This document shows, one piece after another, positions 6,135 through 8,751 of a stretch of DNA of 8,751 nucleotides (positions within the stretch are counted from its first letter, which is position 1; every line of letters begins with the position of its first letter). This stretch comes from Bacteroidales bacterium UBA6828 (GTDB taxonomy: Bacteria > Bacteroidota > Bacteroidia > Bacteroidales > Paludibacteraceae). The notes beneath the pieces were generated by a model. The model saw only the letters and a program-made list of their open reading frames with translations, did no database searches and had not been told where the DNA came from. The position numbers and the translations under genes were made by a program. Location: the NCBI GenBank assembly GCA_002452095.1, contig DKEG01000019.1, positions 1 through 8,751 of the forward strand, written 5' to 3'.

Positions 6135-8441
6135 AAAAAAAACTACATGCTTTCTGTGTGCTGCCTTTCGGCGGCACTTGCGGTCAGCGGCGTGCGTGCG
6201 TACGCTGCAGATGACACGCTGACGGTTGTGATGAACGACTTGCAGGACGTGCAAGTCGTGGCACAACGAGTTCAACAAACCACTACCAATCACGAGATCG
6301 TCTCTCATAAGACCCTTAATCGGGAGAACATGGGGCAAAATCTGCCCTATCTGCTCTCCACGATACCGGCGTTGCAGGTAACGAGCGACGACGGTCTCGG
6401 TGTGGGTTACACCTATTTCCGTGTGCGCGGTACCGACCATACGCGCATCAACATGACCGTCAATGATGTGCCGCTCAACGATCAGGAGAGCCAGACCGTT
6501 TTCTGGGTGAATATGACGGATATGGCAGCCTCTATGTCGAGCATCGACGTGCAGCGCGGTGTGGGTACGTCCACCAACGGATCGGCTTCGTTTGGTGCTT
6601 CGCTCAATATGCAAACAGGTGATAATGATACTGTTAGCCACTACACGCTGAGTTTCAACGGCGGTATGTACAACACATTTCGCGAGATGGCATCGGCACA
6701 CGTGGTGTTGCCCAACAACTGGCGTGCCAATGCGCGTTTCAGCAAGGTCAATTCCGATGGCTTCCTGTATCGTGCCGGTTCAGACCTCTATTCCTATTAT
6801 GGCGACCTCGGCTGGTATGGCAAGCAGACACAGGTCATCGGGCGTTTCTTCGGCGGTAAGGAGAATACCGGTATGGGCTGGGACGGTGTAACCAAAGATG
6901 TGGCGTACGGCTTGAATGGTGCCGACCGTCGCTACAATCCCGCAGGCGAATATACCGACGATAACGGCGAGACCAAATACTATGACAATCAGACCGATAA
7001 CTATGCACAACAGCACGCACAGTTGTCTGTCAACCACCGTTTCAATCCGAATTGGAGTTTGAATACCACACTGCATTACACCCACGGTGGCGGTTACTAC
7101 GAGCAGATGAAGAATAAGAAATTCTCCTACTTCGGTTTGTCGCCATACGATGTATATGTGTATAATGGAGAAACAGGCATGACGGATACCGTGGCTGTGA
7201 AGAAAGCCAATACTATCTATCGCAAGTTTCTGGATAACCATTTCGCGGGTATAGTGCTTTCTACCAAATACGTATCGGAAGATGTTGATGCGCAAATAGG
7301 TATGGCGGCTAATGACTATATCGGCAACCACTACGGGACAATCATTTATATGCACGACTCGGTCTATGCGCCCAAGTTGGACCCGAACTATGAATACTAC
7401 CGCTCGAAGAGCAACAAGGTGGACGCAAATGTATATGCAAAGGCTAACTGGCGTGTTATCAACCGCGCACAAGAGAAACTGAGTCTGTATGCCGACCTGC
7501 AATACCGTTATATTCACTATACAATGAGCGGTATCAATTCCGAGGATATGCAGGAACTGCCCCTGACGGTTGACTATCATTTCTTCAACCCGAAAGCAGG
7601 ACTTACCTACCAAAACGGCGGGCACTTGCTGTATGGCTCTTTTGCTATGGCTAACCGTGAGCCGAGCCGCAACAACTATACCGAGAACGTATGGTACGAT
7701 GCTGCCACGCAAACCCTGAAAGGTGATATGCCCAAGCCGGAACGGCTCTATGACTATGAGTTGGGCTACACCTACTCGCACCCGCGTTTCACCATCGGTG
7801 CCAATCTCTATTTCATGGACTATGATAACCAACTCGTCCTTACGGGAGAATATAACGATGTCGGTGCATACAAGACAGACAACGTGAAAGACTCCTACCG
7901 TATGGGTGCGGAGATTACCGCAGGTGTGAAGATACTCGACTGGTTCCGTTGGGACGGCAATATCGTGGTTTCTCGCAACAAGATACAAAACTACAAGCAG
8001 TATATCGACCTATACGACAATCAGAACGATTGGAATTGGGTGGGGCAAGACTCCGTTGTGGGAACTACAACAATTGCTTTTTCTCCGACCGTAACAGCGA
8101 TGTCGCTCTTCACTTTTGATGTGGCGGGATTCTTGGCAACCATTCAAACCAACGTAACGAGCAAACAGTATTTGGATAATACAGAGGATGAGAATGCAAT
8201 GCTCAAAGCCTTTACAACCACCAATGTGAACCTGCAATACCAACTGCCGATGAATAAGTGGTGCGGGCGCACGGATGTGCCGCAAATTCGCCTGCTGTGC
8301 CAATTGAACAATATCTTCAACGCCAAATATGCAAGCAATGGCGGGGCAGAGGCAAGCCGCTTCCTAGATGGCAGTCGCTGCTGCTGGTACTATGCCCAAG
8401 CAGGCATCAATGTCCATGCAGGCTTCGTAATCAACTGGTAA
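6132..8441 (+). CDS. TonB-dependent outer-membrane receptor, probably for thiamine
   Basis: This 769-residue energy-coupled outer-membrane transporter has a signal peptide (residues 1-25, cut near AYA|AD) and a plug domain (about 50-162) with YTYFRVRGTDHTRINMTVND (93-112) and VQRGVGTSTNGSASFGASL (140-158). The long 22-strand-type barrel includes a late LNNIFNAKY motif and ends in the aromatic strand AGFVINW. DTLTVV at 28-33 is a candidate TonB box. There is no N-terminal carboxypeptidase-like extension of the SusC type. The substrate assignment rests on the TPP riboswitch directly in front. THI-regulated TonB receptors are known in Bacteroidota, and such a thiamine receptor (OMPthi) is described in Bacteroides. 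The inner-membrane partner (PnuT-type permease) is not in the window. A thiamine precursor such as HMP is an alternative ligand. Confidence 0.92.
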   Translation: MKKNYMLSVCCLSAALAVSGVRAYAADDTLTVVMNDLQDVQVVAQRVQQTTTNHEIVSHKTLNRENMGQNLPYLLSTIPALQVTSDDGLGVGYTYFRVRGTDHTRINMTVNDVPLNDQESQTVFWVNMTDMAASMSSIDVQRGVGTSTNGSASFGASLNMQTGDNDTVSHYTLSFNGGMYNTFREMASAHVVLPNNWRANARFSKVNSDGFLYRAGSDLYSYYGDLGWYGKQTQVIGRFFGGKENTGMGWDGVTKDVAYGLNGADRRYNPAGEYTDDNGETKYYDNQTDNYAQQHAQLSVNHRFNPNWSLNTTLHYTHGGGYYEQMKNKKFSYFGLSPYDVYVYNGETGMTDTVAVKKANTIYRKFLDNHFAGIVLSTKYVSEDVDAQIGMAANDYIGNHYGTIIYMHDSVYAPKLDPNYEYYRSKSNKVDANVYAKANWRVINRAQEKLSLYADLQYRYIHYTMSGINSEDMQELPLTVDYHFFNPKAGLTYQNGGHLLYGSFAMANREPSRNNYTENVWYDAATQTLKGDMPKPERLYDYELGYTYSHPRFTIGANLYFMDYDNQLVLTGEYNDVGAYKTDNVKDSYRMGAEITAGVKILDWFRWDGNIVVSRNKIQNYKQYIDLYDNQNDWNWVGQDSVVGTTTIAFSPTVTAMSLFTFDVAGFLATIQTNVTSKQYLDNTEDENAMLKAFTTTNVNLQYQLPMNKWCGRTDVPQIRLLCQLNNIFNAKYASNGGAEASRFLDGSRCCWYYAQAGINVHAGFVINW

Positions 8442-8492
8442 TCATATCCGCACAATCGCATCAAAATAAACTGCCTAATATAAACCTAATAT

Positions 8493-8531
8493 AAAAAAAG
8501 GCTGCCTTACAACTAATGGCAGCCTCTTTTT
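8493..8531. terminator. Bidirectional terminator after the TonB receptor
   Basis: Stem AGGCTGCC (8499-8506) / GGCAGCCT (8518-8525) has an 11-base loop. On the plus strand it is followed by CTTTTT; on the minus strand it is followed by seven T (A run 8493-8499). The minus-strand version is at least as strong, which suggests a transcript arriving from the right as well. Confidence 0.85.
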
Positions 8532-8566
8532 GTTGTTCTTTTACGCCCACCTCCCGCTACCAACTA

Positions 8567-8621
8567 CGGTACATACACGGTACATACACGGTAGATACAC
8601 GGCAGATATACGGTAGATAAA
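8567..8621. repeat. Tandem repeat, five units of 11 bp
   Basis: Units are CGGTACATACA at 8567-8577 and 8578-8588 (identical), CGGTAGATACA at 8589-8599, CGGCAGATATA at 8600-8610 and CGGTAGATAAA at 8611-8621. CGG is invariant and divergence increases to the right. The period is not a multiple of three, so coding constraint is unlikely. It lies between the receptor terminator and the window edge. Confidence 0.9.
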
Positions 8622-8675
8622 GCCGTCTTTGTAGGGTTTTTACCCGGAGTTGGCACCAATCTCCCGCCGGGGACG

Positions 8676-8708
8676 CAAATGCATCGTCTGCGGGCAGTTT
8701 GCCACAAA
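8676..8708 (-). promoter_or_regulatory. Candidate minus-strand promoter
   Basis: TTTG at 8708-8705 and TGcaTTTG at 8683-8676 have a 21-base spacer. One base differs from TAnnTTTG and the spacer is one longer than in the five clear promoters here. The TTTG is also one arm of a perfect 7-bp hairpin (CAGTTTG 8695-8701 / CAAACTG 8705-8711), which may be its real reason for conservation. Confidence 0.3.
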
Positions 8709-8751
8709 CTGAACAGATCTGCACTGTTGCGGAGACGTGAAGCGTAAGGCA

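Larger units (their letters stand above)
8493..8669 (-). ncRNA. Possible small minus-strand RNA (speculative)
   Basis: A minus-strand promoter-like pair lies at 8708-8676, and a strong minus-strand terminator at 8531-8493. Between them is no convincing gene. A transcript from about 8669 would be roughly 175 bases. Its first part folds readily: GGAG / CTCC around ATTGGTGCCAA, an overlapping CCCGG / CCGGG, and GGGT / ACCC closed by AAAA. It then contains the five 11-bp repeats. I do not recognise an RNA family, and the -7 element has one mismatch to consensus. Confidence 0.25.

Noticed and set aside
6780..7988. Open frame of about 402 codons antisense to the TonB receptor
   Set aside because: It is also a shadow. 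The plus strand carries a complete receptor with signal peptide, plug and barrel, and the antisense product has no coherent domain.
8567..8621. 11-bp repeats as a CRISPR array
   Set aside because: The units are contiguous with no spacers and far too short for CRISPR repeats; no cas gene is nearby.
8557..8751. Minus-strand open frame of 64 codons running in from the window edge through the 11-bp repeats
   Set aside because: No recognisable protein motif, no in-frame ATG until near the end, and the repeat period breaks the codon phase. A stop-free stretch of this length can arise by chance. It would need the neighbouring sequence to judge.

Overview
The window looks like a chromosomal housekeeping stretch from a member of the order Bacteroidales (phylum Bacteroidota). 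The strongest evidence is its promoters. Five transcription units begin with the Bacteroidota-type pair TTG / TAnnTTTG, each with a spacer of exactly 20 bases. Ribosome-binding sites are weak and AT-rich. The proteins (DivIC-type septum protein, a 54-residue 2x[4Fe-4S] ferredoxin, an outer-membrane barrel, a TonB-dependent receptor behind a TPP riboswitch) also have a Bacteroidales flavour. The genus cannot be fixed by eye.

Layout. Bases 1-613: a promoter, a structured leader, rplS (ribosomal protein L19) and a terminator. Bases 614-698: a small GC-palindrome plus AT-repeat spacer. Bases 699-2714: uvrB with a TTG start, ending at a bidirectional terminator shared with the converging ferredoxin gene (2982-2818, minus). 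Bases 4418-3152, minus: a three-gene unit of a DivIC/FtsB-like septum protein, a small two-helix membrane protein and ruvC. Bases 5162-4633, minus: tRNA-Glu(TTC) followed by rpsT (ribosomal protein S20) and its terminator. Bases 5199-8531, plus: divergent from the tRNA promoter, a 261-residue outer-membrane beta-barrel protein, then a TPP riboswitch, then a 769-residue TonB-dependent receptor, then a terminator. Bases 8532-8751 hold five tandem copies of an 11-bp repeat and several small dyads. They may encode a short minus-strand RNA.

How the parts work together. Most genes serve core functions: translation (L19, S20, tRNA-Glu), DNA repair and recombination (UvrB, RuvC), cell division (DivIC) and electron transfer (ferredoxin). 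The one clear nutrient module is at 5252-8441. A TPP riboswitch whose conserved 3' GGGAA ends one base before the receptor's ATG implies that the receptor imports thiamine or a thiamine precursor and is shut off by thiamine pyrophosphate at translation. The barrel protein just upstream may share its transcript.

I see no defence system, mobile element, CRISPR array or biosynthetic cluster. The parts least explained by known features are the 8.5-8.75 kb repeat and possible small RNA, the rplS leader fold, and the dyads in the 4.4-4.6 kb intergenic region.
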